Below are positions 1 to 11,700 of a DNA stretch of 64,000 nucleotides, piece after piece. How positions within the stretch are numbered: the first letter of the stretch is position 1; each line of letters starts with the position of its first letter. Origin of the DNA: Bactericera cockerelli (lineage: Eukaryota; Arthropoda; Insecta; Hemiptera; Triozidae); assembly GCA_024516035.1 (NCBI GenBank), contig CM044967.1:3280859-3344858 (forward strand), in the 5' to 3' direction. Both the position numbers and the translations under genes were made by a program. The notes beneath the pieces are model-generated. The model ran no database searches. It saw nothing but the letters and a program-made list of their open reading frames with translations, and was not told the origin of the DNA.

Positions 1-228
1 TGGTCAAGTTTGACAGAGACCACGAGGTACAAAATACTCCACTTTGGGATCGCGGGGCCATCTTCTTTTCTTCTTCATGAATTCTACAAGGTCACTTGGG
101 ACACTCTGAAGGTCACTATCGTTTTCTGACGTCAAATACGAAAACTGAACAGTTAAAAATGTTAAAATTAAATAAAATATGTCATATTTATGTAGATAAA
201 GTTAAGTTAAAGTTATCATAATTATGTG

Positions 229-358
229 TGTTAATCATTTTCGTGATATCACAACTATTCTAACTCGCTTTACTAAATCTACGCTGAAACCGGGACTTGA
301 ACCACCGACCTCCAGGTTACAAGTCCGCTGCCTTATCGATCAAGCTACTGAGGTCGGT
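229..358 (-). mobile_element. SINE family B (tRNA-like, GACCTCAG head)
   Basis: Reverse orientation. The head reads accgacctcagtagcttgat on the - strand, with a tRNA-like B box (GGTTCAAGTCCC), then a body ending gattaacacaaatatgat. At least seven other copies are in the window (688, 990, 1131, 17319, 24293, 34618, 40366). Confidence 0.8.
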
Positions 359-485
359 TATATATTTATGTAGATATATCATATTCTTTAGAATCTTTAG
401 CAACAGTGGATAGGAGCCTGGTAAACTTCCGTTCTTTGGTCCAAAAAGATCGTACAGAATTTACTCGGCAAAAAAGAAAGAAAGA

Positions 486-610
486 AAAAAAAACAAGTAG
501 TCAGTGCGTGAGACTGATAAATCAGGTAGCGAAGGAGTCCTTTGGTTCGAATCCCACCCAATGCATTGTTTTTCCTCATACCTATTATATTTGGGACCAT
601 GGTCACAAAA
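486..610 (+). mobile_element. SINE family E (tRNA-like head)
   Basis: tRNA-like head with B box GGTTCGAATCCC, then a cctcatacc...gtcacaaa body. Related copies at 31259, 35945, 36155 and 49000. Confidence 0.6.
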
Positions 611-688
611 CACTGCTTGAATAAATGGACTTCTACGTGTCATTCAGTAGTATTAGAGGAGATGTTTTTTACTTTATTTTCTCGTCAC

Positions 689-738
689 CAACTTCAGTAG
701 CTTGATCGATAAGATGGTGGACTTATAACTTGGAGGTT
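689..738 (+). mobile_element. SINE family B fragment
   Basis: Head only: acttcagtagcttgatcgat aagatggtgg, truncated after the D-arm-like region. Confidence 0.55.
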
Positions 739-744
739 GTTGTT

Positions 745-972
745 GTAGACAGTTTGGCTACAGCTGGAGGAGGGAATGATGAACTCCAGCCAACTTTGTT
801 TCAAAGTTGGCTCGTCCTGAACCACATATTTCTATGTGCGATCAACCATCGTGAGGACTTGGACTTTTTTTTCATAAGCCATTAAACTCTTAGGAAACTG
901 CAAGCTAGCCTGACTTGTAAGGATTGGCTGGTCTCCTGTTCTTAGTCCTCTAGCACGACACTGATCTTCTCC
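745..972 (-). repeat. Dispersed repeat family F
   Basis: About 230 bp, matching in reverse the copies at 14703-14965 and 32650-32890. Shared words include agctggag, ataaacagagaac, gctagcttgc, gatcgcacatagaaatat and gttggctggagaccatca. No coding content or clear tRNA head; non-autonomous element of unknown class. Confidence 0.7.
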
Positions 973-989
973 TTGTTTAACGTCCCCCA

Positions 990-1096
990 GTCAGACTGGA
1001 GGTTGGTGGTTCGAGTCCCAAGGTCGGTAAAAAATTTAGCAGCGTAAGTTTGCGTAGTTGTGACATTTCGACAATGATTAACAAATTAATAATATG
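990..1096 (+). mobile_element. SINE family B copy, 5'-truncated
   Basis: Begins in the B-box region (ggaggttggtggttcgagtc) and runs through the body to attaataatatgat. Confidence 0.6.
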
Positions 1097-1130
1097 ATCA
1101 CTGTATTTTGCTCTATTATCTACCTTGTTA

Positions 1131-1248
1131 CCGACCTCAGTATAGCTTGAGATATGGCGGCGGACTCGTAACCTGGAGTTCGGTAGTTTGAATCCCAAGC
1201 GACGTGTATTTTTGTTCAGGTTTGAGTAAATATGACATGACTCTTGCA
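1131..1248 (+). mobile_element. SINE family B copy
   Basis: Diverged copy: ccgacctcagtatagcttga, B box gtagtttgaatccc, body truncated near 1248. Confidence 0.6.
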
Positions 1249-1688
1249 TTTTTGAAATCAATAATAACCAGTTATTTCCAGTTTCTACAGGTAACTTCTA
1301 AAAAATGTGAAGAATGAAGGTTCCAAAGATTATTTCTTTTGATGACACTAAATAAGTCATTTAGATGACGACTTTTAAGTACGAAGATTACTTGTTATGT
1401 CAGACGTTATGATTTACGGCGGTTGAAGAACAAATTTATGCGACAGAGTCAAATACCTAAATAGAGGTCAGCTCTCACCAGTTGCTAAAACTCAAGCAAT
1501 TATCAACATTGCAAACACGAAAATAATAAGAACCATTAGTTTTTTTTTAAGATGAGAGATTGTCTGTAAAACCTATGATCAGATGATGTATATAAAACGT
1601 ATTATACAAGCATGAGGCAATATAGTTAAACCTCAAGCCATTAACATAAAAATGAGAAGACCTGGCCGGTTGCATCATCTGATTTAAA

Positions 1689-1985
1689 CTATGACCCTAC
1701 TTGTCTTAAACCTTGATACCTATACCGTGTTTCCAAAAATGATCTCTTCCAGTTCAGTATAACCTCAATTTCTGACTTTATAATCTTCTCCTGGTCCAAT
1801 TTGTTAAAGATCATATCTTCTCCCTGTCGATGGAACAGTGGGTGCGGGTGGGGCACTCTATTCCTGACTTGAAATGGAATATCAGGATTGAAAAGAACAC
1901 CACTGGTTGTACTTGGATGAATTACATACAATTTCCCATGCTTCTGGGATCCCTTACTCCAGCGACAGAGTGTTTGTTAAGCCGT
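1689..1985 (-). pseudogene. Coding relic, unrecognised
   Basis: Minus-strand frame reading KHGKLYVIHPSTTSGVLFN, then HPHPLFHRQGEDMIFNKLDQ and ending RYRYQGLRQVGS-stop. It has no good start; a plausible coding stretch upstream (APFVPRLNKH) is in another frame. It looks like the 3' part of a once-coding exon with a frame disruption. Residue composition is not that of random AT-rich DNA. Family unknown; no neighbouring exons found. Confidence 0.35.
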
Positions 1986-2037
1986 GGGACGAATGGAGCA
2001 AGAAATCTGAAATTTCAGATAGTAAGGAATAAAATTA

Positions 2038-2204
2038 TAATAATATCGCCTTATTTACACTGCCCGATTAGGACTAATGAGTCCAATCATTCCAGCAGAA
2101 AACCCAAGACGTATACCTAACTTGTCATGTCTCGGCTTGGTTTCGAACCCGCGACCTCTGGATTACCAAATAGACGCCTTGGCCACTAAGCTACCAGGAG
2201 TGAC
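2038..2204 (-). mobile_element. SINE family A (CCCGGTAGCTCAGTGG-type tRNA head), diverged
   Basis: On the - strand a diverged tRNA-like head is followed by the family A body and ends ataaggcgatattatt. Better copies at 35231, 48433 and 62736. Confidence 0.7.
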
Positions 2205-2536
2205 GAAGATAAGTAAATAAGTGCTTTGTTTGGGCTATAAGTTCAAAATAGGAAGTCCAAATACACCAACCATTATAAGAAAACTGTAGGTATTTAACAA
2301 TATTCTTCAAAAAGAAAACAAAAAGATGAGTGTTTTACAGCCTTTTTTATTTCGTAGCCATGAAACAGGAGCTACTGTAGACGCTTGTGGTCTGTGTTGT
2401 AGCCTGCCCTTCCCCTGGTGTGCCTCCCCTCTGATGGGCGAGAAGTGACACAATACTTCTCATTTAGGTGTTGGGTCAACACGAGCTTACAGGAAGGTAT
2501 CCCTTACAAACAACTGTAACCAAATTTTGAATACAA

Positions 2537-2620
2537 ATTTTTGTCGGCGCGGGGGGTTCGAACCCAAGACCTTCCGCATGGCAAGCGAGTGCTTAACCAC
2601 TGAGCTATTCGTGCGCTTTT
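2537..2620 (-). repeat. tRNA-like SINE head, isolated
   Basis: On the - strand: TAGCTCAGTGGTTAAGCACT, anticodon-arm-like region, then GGTTCGAACCC. Both promoter boxes are good but the acceptor-stem halves do not pair, so this is a SINE head or decayed tRNA, not a functional tRNA. Confidence 0.5.
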
Positions 2621-2640
2621 TATTCTTATTAGTTTGATTT

Positions 2641-2870
2641 GTAGTCATCGTGGCCAAGTGGGTAGCGCACAAGGCTTGCACGCACAGTGACCCGGGTTCG
2701 ATTCCCAGAAGGGTAAAAAATTCTACTCTGTACTTGGATGTCCGGGGCCCACTCATACCTCGATAGGAAAATTGAGTAGCGACCAGTCGCGGAATAATGG
2801 GCGAATGATACACAAAAATATAAAAGAAGCGAAAAAGTCCTATATTTCTACCCTCTAAAAATGTAATATA
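2641..2870 (+). mobile_element. SINE family C (gtagtcaccgtggc head)
   Basis: tRNA-like head with TAGCGCAC and GGTTCGATTCCC, then a conserved body (ctctgtacttggatgt, actcatacctcg, aaaattgagtag, gaccagt.gcggaat). Several copies in the first 6.2 kb. Confidence 0.8.
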
Positions 2871-3241
2871 TAACACAAAGGACATATATTTATTTATTAA
2901 TTAATTGGTTATTGTCAAATTTTGGACACTGCGCTGCCAGATTCGACCCCCTAAGAACTCTTTTTTTTATGTCGAATTTGTGTGATATCTGGAAAGGTAT
3001 TTAAAGGTAAAAAGCAAAATTTGTCTATCTTAGCAGGGCTTTGTTCCAGAAAGCACACTCACTCTCAAATTCACCAAATCTCCCTTTCAACCGTCAAGTT
3101 TCGTATAAATAAAGCATCAAGGTCTGTGTGATTCCTGAGAAGGCAACTTAAAAACGAGTAATAGGTAAAAGTAATAGGTAAAGCAGGGTTTTGTTCCAAA
3201 ACCTTATACATATATAATTATTAATTTTGAAAACCTTATAC

Positions 3242-3503
3242 ATATCGCCGCTGCAAACACAAACTGTCGTATCTGCAAATTTTGCCATTTTCAGTTAAGC
3301 GCACATAGTGGTTTGGAACTTCCCTTTTTCACGTCACGAACTGTCGTATCTGTATCTCAACTCCTTCCCGAAGTATTCAAGTTTTAAGGTTAGTCGTATG
3401 TGAGTTTCAAAGATTCTCAGCAAGCACGAACCACTATGTGCGCTTCTTAACTGAAAATGGCAAAATTTGCAGATACGACAGTTTGTGTTTGCAGCGGCGA
3501 TAT
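3242..3503. repeat. Foldback element (inverted repeat, arms about 72 bp)
   Basis: Left arm 3242-3313 and right arm 3429-3503 are reverse complements except for a 3-nt insertion; the spacer is about 115 bp. Non-coding; MITE-like. Confidence 0.85.
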
Positions 3504-3699
3504 GATGATGTTTACCTAAATGATGTTTACCTAGGTGAAATTTATCTCCCTTAGTCAACGCAAGTTTTAGACCAGGTGTCTAAAACTTTCGACGAGGTAC
3601 AAAATAAAGTATAAAACATATTGAAAAAAACTATTGAGGTTTGGACTTGAATTTCGGTAACTAAAAAAAAATCAATAATTTCAGTTTTCTATCTTATTA

Positions 3700-3900
3700 T
3701 TTTTAATATTATTTAACTCTTTATAATGAGAACATAGGTATATACAAACAAATAATGGTAAACATCAATATACAAAATTGACATAGTAATACAAAACAGA
3801 TATAAACAGGAAAAAAATAAGCAAAATATATTCATACGTGCTAACTAAAGGGCTGGGTTATTGCCTATGGCAATCTCTTCCACCCAACCCTTATTCAATC
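3700..3900 (-). repeat. Repeat family H copy (probable LINE 3' tail)
   Basis: Shares about 170 bp with 48095-48262, and its end with 4925-4985: a TTTAT-rich stretch, then ggttattgcctatggcaatc tcttccaccc. On the - strand this would be a 3' UTR running into AATAAA and A-rich sequence. An ORF with coding-like residues (EMHRTTDTECSSSPETIEYF) ends at 3895 just upstream on that strand and may be the last piece of the parent ORF. Confidence 0.5.
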
Positions 3901-4415
3901 ATCATCATAGGGTGGCGTCATCGTGAACGATGGTAGCCAGACAGTGGAGGAATGACTCAGCACTTCTACCTCTGTCTTTACAAGGAGGCTAATAATTGAC
4001 AAGGGCCCCCAGAACCAAGCCAATGCTGGTCTACTCCCTGTTAGAGTCCCCCAGCCAGACTGCTGGGGGACTATAAACTTATTCAATGTGTTGAAGAAAT
4101 ATTCAATCGTCTCAGGACTTGATGAACACTCTGTATCTGTTGTCCGATGCATTTCGAACACCAGGGTCATCAATGTATTTCACTGGTTTGGGCAATACAG
4201 GTTTTTTCTAATAAATGTAAGGCGCGTCAAAGTATTTTCGTAATTAATATACATGTTGTGATATACACTGGCAATACTGGTTTCAGATCTAGGAAAACAG
4301 AGGTAGGAAGATGTTCAGAGCTCTGAGAACAGCTTTATCAGATAGGTATGTCAAAAAGGTACACTTAACATAATAATATACATAGTACCTACGAGTAAAT
4401 GCTTCTTCCCTGTAC

Positions 4416-4690
4416 GTAGTCACCGTGGCAGAGTGCGTTAGCGCGCTAGGCATTGCACGCATGGTGACCGGATTCGATCCCCAGCGGGGCAAGAATTTTT
4501 CTGATTTGTACTTGGATATTCGGGGTCCACTTATACCTCATGAGGAAAATTGAGTAGTTACTTCTATGAGTAACGACCAGTGGCGGCATTACCAAAGTAA
4601 AAAGAAATTAATGTAATAGAAAAATTCGAAAAGTGAAGAAGGCTCTTAGTAATGCTGCGCTACCCACAAGAATTGTATAGAGGCCTTGTG
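4416..4690 (+). mobile_element. SINE family C, near full length
   Basis: Head gtagtcaccgtggcagagtg, B box GATTCGATCCCC, conserved body, ending aatgctgcgctacccac, which seems to be the true 3' end of the family. Confidence 0.8.
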
Positions 4691-4769
4691 CTTCACCACA
4701 AATAAAATCATACATACAAACATCCCTGTACATAAGTTATAGTAATTCAATAATAATATTAATGTTTTC

Positions 4770-4985
4770 GAGTATTATTATTAAATACTTTATTAGATAT
4801 TTTATAAACATATAGAGATAAAATGACAGTACAAATACTTATTATAAAAATTAAAAATGGAAACAATTTAAACAATAAAAATGAAAAAAAAAATAGATAA
4901 GTAAATATACACAGTACATATACAACAGTAAATATAGATGGCGGGGTTATTGCCAATGGCAATCTCTTCCACCTAACCCTTATTG
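4770..4985 (-). repeat. Repeat family H copy
   Basis: AT-rich stretch ending ggcggggttattgccaatgg caatctcttccacctaaccc; same end as 3850-3900 and 48224-48262. Confidence 0.5.
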
Positions 4986-5009
4986 TGATATGATGTCACA
5001 ATATATTGT

Positions 5010-5120
5010 AGTGTGTAGCGCAGAATCATAGGACTTTTTACCATTTAATATACCATATTTTGTGTTGTCCTTTATTCCGCCACTGGTCGCTGCTCAAATC
5101 AAAGCAGTTACAAATTTCTA
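5010..5120 (-). mobile_element. SINE family C fragment
   Basis: Tail half in reverse: gtagcgcagaatcataggac, then attccgccactggtcgctgc. Confidence 0.65.
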
Positions 5121-5324
5121 ATTTCTTGAGTTGATAATTTTCTTGACGAATTAGACTCTCCTCTAGTTTCAAAAAAGTAATTTTTATCACATGGTCCGTT
5201 CATATGTATTGTGTTATACAAAATATCTCAAGAACGGTAAATCGTAGAGCGATAAAATTTTCCATGTTTTATGAACACCTGATTTTGGGCAAGTCTGCAA
5301 TGTGCAGTGTATGTAGCCGAAAAA

Positions 5325-5530
5325 GTAGTCACTGTGGCTGAGTGAGTTAACACGCTAGGCATTGCACGCATGGTGATCTGGGTTCGATCCCCAGCGGGGT
5401 AGGAATTTTTCTGCTCTGTACTTGGATGTTCGGGGTCTACTCATATCTCGTGAGGAAAATTGAGTAGCTGCTTTGATGTGAAGCAGCGACCAGTGGCAGA
5501 ATCATGGACAAAAAAATAATACAAGATATT
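5325..5530 (+). mobile_element. SINE family C
   Basis: Head gtagtcactgtggctgagtg, GGTTCGATCCCC, body to gaatcatggac. Confidence 0.8.
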
Positions 5531-5883
5531 GTAAATTAAAGTGGAAGTTTTCAGTTACAAGTTATTTTTATCAATTTTATCCTTGGAGGAAGAAGGGGAA
5601 GTGGAGGGTGGGTAACGTAAAAAACCTGTAGACAAAAGATATCTATCGTGGCCATTCAAAGATACGCAAGACACTCGATATTTTATCATTGGATTCAATG
5701 GAAGTGGAGCTATTTTCTGACAATAAATTGTTATTGTAAAGGACTGAAGAAAAATATATATTTTTTTAATTTGAGTTATTGTTTAGTGTCTTCAGATTAC
5801 TTTTAGATACTTTTGGTTTAACTTTATCTTTATTAGGTGTGGATAATTCATGTTAAAATAGAGCTTCCTTATTAATTAATTGA

Positions 5884-6135
5884 GTAGTCACCGTGGCCGA
5901 GTGATATAGCGAACTAGGCTTGCACCTACGGTGACCTGGGTTCAATGCCCAGCAGAGCAGGAATTTTTTGGCTCTGTATTTGAATGTCCGGGGTTCACTC
6001 ATACCTCGTGAGGAAAAATGAGTAGCTGCTATTATGAGAGCGAGCAGTGACCAATGTGGGATTATGGTCAAAATTAGCTATTAGGATATAAAAAAGGAAT
6101 TGTCCTATAATTCTGCGCTGCCTACCCACTAGATT
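5884..6135 (+). mobile_element. SINE family C, near full length
   Basis: Head gtagtcaccgtggccgagtg, body, and the family end ttctgcgctgcctacccact. Confidence 0.8.
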
Positions 6136-6440
6136 TGAAACATTATAATACAAATAAATACAATTTTATTTATTTTTTAAATAAAATTCTCAAAGAGTGT
6201 CAAAGATTTTAGGCGTGATATTTAAATTTATTCCATGTATGTATAATTAATTAATTATTGGGTAATCTTTAATTTCATTTTTTTGTTAATTAAAAATAAA
6301 TCCACAATATATTCTAAACAAAATTATAAAATATTACTATAAAAATCATAAAAGATGGAAAAAGAGACAGAGGATGATGGTATGTAAATTAAAAATTTCT
6401 TCGAATTCCCGCGCGTTTGGCAATCCTTGAATGGGGATGA

Positions 6441-7025
6441 TTTTGACATTTTCATGTCTTTGCTCTGGCACATAACCAAAATTATGTGACGAAATTATGT
6501 AACGATATTATGTAACGATATTATGTAACGATATTATGTAACGAAATATTGAATTGTAAAGGGAGAGAAGAGGGAAAGTGTGTGTCATGCGCACAATGGC
6601 GAAGTATTGAATTGTAGAGGGAAAGAAGAGAGAAAGGTATGTGTCATGCGCACAATACGAAATTTGGTCAGTTGGGTTTTGGACCTTGAATAGTAAAGAT
6701 GAAAATGTTCCAATGGTTGCAGACTCGTATGCAAGCGTTTTTGACATTTTCATGTCTTTGCTCTGGCACATAACCAAAATTATGTGACGAAATTATGTAA
6801 CGATATTATGTAACGATATTATGTAACGAAATATTGAATTGTAAAGGGAGAGAAGAGGGAAAGTGTGTGTCATGCGCACAATGGCGAAGTATTGAATTGT
6901 AGAGGGAGAGAAGAGAGAAGGTATGTGTCATGCGCACAATACGAAATTTGGTCAGTTGGGTTTTGGACCTTGAATAGTAAAGATGAAAATGTCCCAATGG
7001 TTGCAGACTCGTATGCAAGCGTTTT
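6441..7025. repeat. 298-bp tandem dimer with internal 13-bp subrepeats
   Basis: ttttgacattttcatgtctt begins at 6441 and again at 6739. The two units are nearly identical to the end of cagactcgtatgcaagcg. Each has a run of ATTATGTAACGAT-type subrepeats, with one fewer in the second unit. About 1.6 kb upstream of the trx start. Confidence 0.9.
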
Positions 7026-7239
7026 TTTTGTGTAATATTTTGTCTACACATTTCAACACAGGGAATATTGAAGATTGGAAGGTGGAGATTTTAGTAAGTA
7101 AAATAACGGGAAATTGTATCGAGAAAAGAAAATGAAGTAATTTTAAATTTCTTAAGCGTCGAGTTTTTACATAAGGATGATTATAAAATGTCAGAAGTTT
7201 TGTGCTCGTTGATAAAGCAATACTGGCGTCACTTTTGTT

Positions 7240-7490
7240 TCAACTGTGCAATATCTATTTTCTAAATCTATGGTTTGTCCCTGACACAGGGCGTGCCTGG
7301 CGGTTGATCGGTGAACTGGTGCAGTGTTGACAATTGGATCGTTGCACGGTCCGGGCAAGTGAAACCTAAGCGCGTTTTATTTCCGTGAAATTTGGTGCAA
7401 CTCACACGGCACAGATAACAGGATTGGAGAGAACAGAGGAGGAGTGGCGCCATTTTGTTTTGGTTCAAGATAAAGTTACTTTGTTTTCGG
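7240..7490 (+). promoter_or_regulatory. Candidate trx promoter or 5' UTR region
   Basis: A short stretch richer in GC and CpG than its surroundings, 1.1-1.3 kb before the trx start codon, ending near TTCG|GTAAAG, which could be the donor of an untranslated exon. No TATA box recognised. Position and composition only. Confidence 0.3.
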
Positions 7491-7676
7491 TAAAGTGATT
7501 TTTGATTGATGATCTCTAAATAGATATTACCTAATAAAGAATGATAATTAATTTCTATGATAATAATAAGGAAGTAATGATATTAATAATTCTATTTAAG
7601 AGTTTCATTTTGGCCCTCACCCCACCCTCCTTAGGCGCCACACTCAAATTTTGAGTACCCCTGAAAATACATTAAG

Positions 7677-7893
7677 GGTTGTATGCAGAGTCCTCACTGT
7701 AGGGATGCCTAGGTCATCTGTCCCTTCAGCTGATTTTGTTATTCAGAGACGTTTGTTTAAAGCGTCTGTGCGCATGTCCATTCAGATGTTTCTTTAATAA
7801 ATAATTGTCAAGGTCGAAGTATTCCCTAAAGCAAGCTGGGGACCACCCTACAGTGAACCTTATAGGGATTAAAAATCGTCTCTGCATACCAGT
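7677..7893. repeat. Imperfect inverted repeat upstream of trx
   Basis: tgtatgcagag...cactgtaggg (7680-7707) faces ccctacagtg...ctctgcatacc (7848-7892). Non-coding, MITE-like. Confidence 0.5.
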
Positions 7894-8597
7894 CCAAGTC
7901 ATCCATTGGACTTGTATGCAAAAGTTCAGATTTCTTTTCTTAAGTATAAAAAAGTTACGTGGCCTTGGTTGGACCTTATGAACGCACTTCGAAGGTTATA
8001 CCTCTATTAAAAGATGTGTGTTTTACATGTTTGGCTTCAATCAAGAGATTCAAAAGTGGCAACTGGCAACAGTGTTATACCGAGTTCAACTTTTATATCG
8101 GAAATCCATTGAAGTAGTTGATACGACTACTTACAAACTCAAGAAATTCAAACAACCACTGCAACCCAGAGTAAGTATAATTAAGGAAGTGTCAATAAAA
8201 TTATATTCACAAAATTATACTTATACAGACAACATGATCACATTATAATGAATATTTAATATTGTAATAGATATCATTGAATAAATCAGACCATCTTTTA
8301 TCACTTATGCTTGAGTTAATTTCAAGAATCTTATAAAACTTTCAAGAATCTTACTATGCCTAAAAGGGCTTCTCTACAAACTACTTACTCTAAGAGCTTA
8401 ACTCAAAAATTATCAACAACAAAAAACAACAAACAATATTTTTTAACAGAACAATCTGAAAGATAAAAGAAATAATTGTGAAAAATGTAAAAATATCCAG
8501 GTACTTTTACTTTGATCTCATTCATTTCATTAGTACCTTTTAAAATTTTAATTTATTTAATTAGAAGGTGTTTTTCATGACCAGATAATTGTTAAAA

Positions 8598-8765
8598 ATG
8601 AAGTCGAAGTTTCCTGCAAAACCATCAAAATGCAAGCAAAGGAACTTGACTATGTCCATGAAGAGGGAGAATGTAGCTCAACATGATTCTTTACTCATTG
8701 CCAAGAAAATCTCACAGGGACTGGCTGTCTTCAGACATTGTTTCGGCAATGATGACTCAGAGGAG
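8598..8765 (+). CDS. trx: trx coding exon 1 (N-terminus)
   Basis: Encodes residues 1-56, beginning MKSKFPAKPSKCKQ, which resembles the SKFPGKPSK-type start of insect Trx. The reading frame opens upstream only with TTG, so ATG 8598 is the first plausible start. It ends GAG|GTAAAT in phase 0. Untranslated 5' exons are presumably upstream but were not resolved. Confidence 0.85.
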
Positions 8766-11700
8766 GTAAATGTGTTTTCTGCTTATATAAATGAAGAACC
8801 TAACAACAAGATTCAAAATCCAGCAAGTTTTTCAGTGCTGATAAAATGGCACAGTTTCAAGGCCACAAACTAAATTTGCAAACCCAACACCTATGAATCA
8901 TTACATTGAAATGAAAAGTAAAGAGGATTTGATATGTTAAGTCCACAAATTTACTATGAAAGGATCTTGTTATGTTTATTTTTAATCTTCATATTTATGA
9001 ACTATGGAAAATGAGCCATAAGAAACCCCATAATCTTTCTTACTATCATCCCTTCTAATTTGAACATTGCTGCAAATAATCATTTCTTGTTAGTTAATTG
9101 ATTTATATACAAGGAGTCAAGTGTGATAGATCTTTAGGTATTAGAGACCTGTTCATAATACAAAGTCTTCAATTAAAAAAAAAAAATACCTGGTTTTGGA
9201 GAAAGAGATGAAAAATAAAGTCAACACGCTAAAATATTTAAAAAAAATAGAGGTACTATGCTCTTCTATGTAGTTAAGTTTTCTGTGATTGATTAAAATC
9301 ATTTTAAATGTGTATTAAAGAGCCTGAGTTTGACTCAGGAGTTTGTATCAATGCTTTTATTATGAACCAAACTGTACAATGCAGATTGAGGTATTTTTGT
9401 ATTTTACATTAAAATTCCTTGCATTAGCCCCTAAATATTTTCAGAGTTCTAAATTGATTTTTCATTCTTTCAGAATTTGCCTTTCAAAGGCTTCTCCCAT
9501 TTTGAGATTGAAAAAGCTGGTCAGTTGCTGAAAAAAAGGATGTATGAGATCAATGTTGAGAACAAAAACACTTCTGATTCCAATGCATCAATTTGTACAA
9601 ATGTAAAGAAAATAGCAAATAGGAATAAGTTACCAAACAATTTAGTGTCTTCAAAAGCTTATGATAAGTCAACAAATGATTCTAAATCAGGTGATGGTAT
9701 TTTGAGAAAAGCTAGACTGAACGTTGCATCAAACTTCAAAGTAAATGATGGCCTATTTTCACCCCGTGACTCTTGGCTACATAGTAATGGTAAGTGATGT
9801 ACCTACTTGAAATTTGTAAAAGTGTTAAATAGACTTCAGAATTTTTTAAAATGTAATTTAGTGGTTTCCAAACTTTTAACCATTTCTACATACCTTTCAT
9901 GAATTTACTTTTCCCACATGATACTTATTTGTCCCTTTTGTTTCTTGCACAGCAAATTTAATGTATCCTCCGTGAACAGAGAACCTTTTTTTGAATTGTA
10001 TGGATAAAGTTTGGATGTACACAATTGTTTACTTTGATACACATGATTATTTGTACTTTGATACACAAATGACAATATTTGCAAATCAGTATAATCAGAA
10101 AAGTGAGAAGTTGTATTAGATGTACATGAACGTTGCATCAAAATAGATGGTATGTACAAGGAGTAAAAACACTCTGCCAATTATGGAGACAATGCTTCCT
10201 TGTGATTGGTTGAGTTTGTATACATGTGGCAATTTTAGTGATGAATTTTATTGGGTATAAACATGTATTCGTAAAATAAAAGATTCAAAATACCTTTAAA
10301 TACCCCTTGATAAAAAAAATGATCTTTCTCTTATAGATGAATGCAAAACAGAAAAAGAAAGTACCAACCGGTTTTTTCTACTCAAGTCTCAGAAAACCAT
10401 TTTGAACAAGAAAACCTGTATCAAAGACAGCAGTGCTACTAGTTTTAAACCACAACTTTCAGAGAGTAGGATAAAACCAGAAGTTCAAAATGTCAAAGGA
10501 CCTAGAATTAAACATGTGTGTAGGAGTGCATCAGTTGTGTTGAAACTTCCTGCAGCAACCATTGAGGACCATTATAGTCAGCTTAGTTCTTCTAGTCTGG
10601 GTAAGTTAAATGTTTGGTATTGAATATATTATAGTATCTCTGCAATTTTATAATAAATACAAATATGGAGTAATTTCTCCGTGAACTTAACCAAAAAAAA
10701 AAAAAAAAAAATAAATAATAATAAAATAAAATAATGCTGCCAAAGTCTTTACGGATACAGATTGCAGTACTTATCATCTACACCCCTGGTAAATGTTTAA
10801 AAGAAAGTATGAAAACTTAGAGAGAAACAAAATAAACTTTATTATTTCGAACTGCTCACATAAAATGAGTTGCCCAAAGACACAGTATACCAAATATTAC
10901 TTTAAACTTTTTTTTTTTTTTATATATATATAACTGAGAAAAAGTCTATTAACTTTGGACAACTACATTTGAGTTATGAATATAAGTGTCTTTGGATGAT
11001 GTGGAGGGTGTCTTTCAAGACTGTCAAACATAAGTTTTTCAAATCATTCTTCTTGAGTCTGTGGGACTTGAAAAAGTTGACGAGGTAGGGAGATGCAGTA
11101 CCACGAACACCAAACCAAAGTCCATGAACTGTCCATTGGGAAATTCCATATTTTTGCTGGAAGTATGGAATTGTCGGCTCGTAAATCGCTCTTTTTTCAT
11201 TATTTATATTTGTGTCTTGATTTTCTTCATTAGATTCCCATCGTAAGGTAGGGTCAAGGATCATAGCTTTACCATTGCGTCGGTCAATGGTAATGATATC
11301 CACTCTTCTATTTTGTTGTCCTCCATCTTCTGTAAGGGCCTCACAATGCACTTCTTCATGCACTTCCCATCCTTTTTTACGGAAGAGGTCAGCTGTAGCT
11401 GTACGAATTTTGTGGTGTGCCGAGTTCCGTAGGAGTTCAGAGCGGGGACAAATGCCACGGATATGAGGAATCGTTTCTATTAGGTTGTTCTCGCTACAGG
11501 TAGGATTCCTGCAGCGGCGATTTCCTTGACTCCTGCCACCTGTCGCCCGGTTTGCCATGGAATTCATTGACAGTTTCAGTGCATTCGTCCACTCACTACT
11601 GGTAAGACCTTGTTTATTTGACACCCATTGATTTGTAGTGGAACATGACTTGTACCATTGGATACCAATACCTCTTTGTACCATTCCCTTCCATTTGTCG

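Larger units (their letters stand above)
1..1688. other. Repeat-dominated flank
   Basis: No gene seen. It holds fragments of the GACCTCAG SINE family, one family E SINE and one family F repeat, described separately. The sequence between them is unremarkable AT-rich DNA. Confidence 0.6.

Noticed and set aside
8018..8248. 76-codon plus-strand ORF, and a second coding-like frame in 7965-8118 (VCFTCLASIKRFKSGNWQQC), ending near a good donor GTAAGT at 8172
   Set aside because: No convincing acceptor or start; the frame with protein-like composition stops before the donor. It may be an untranslated trx exon but cannot be supported.
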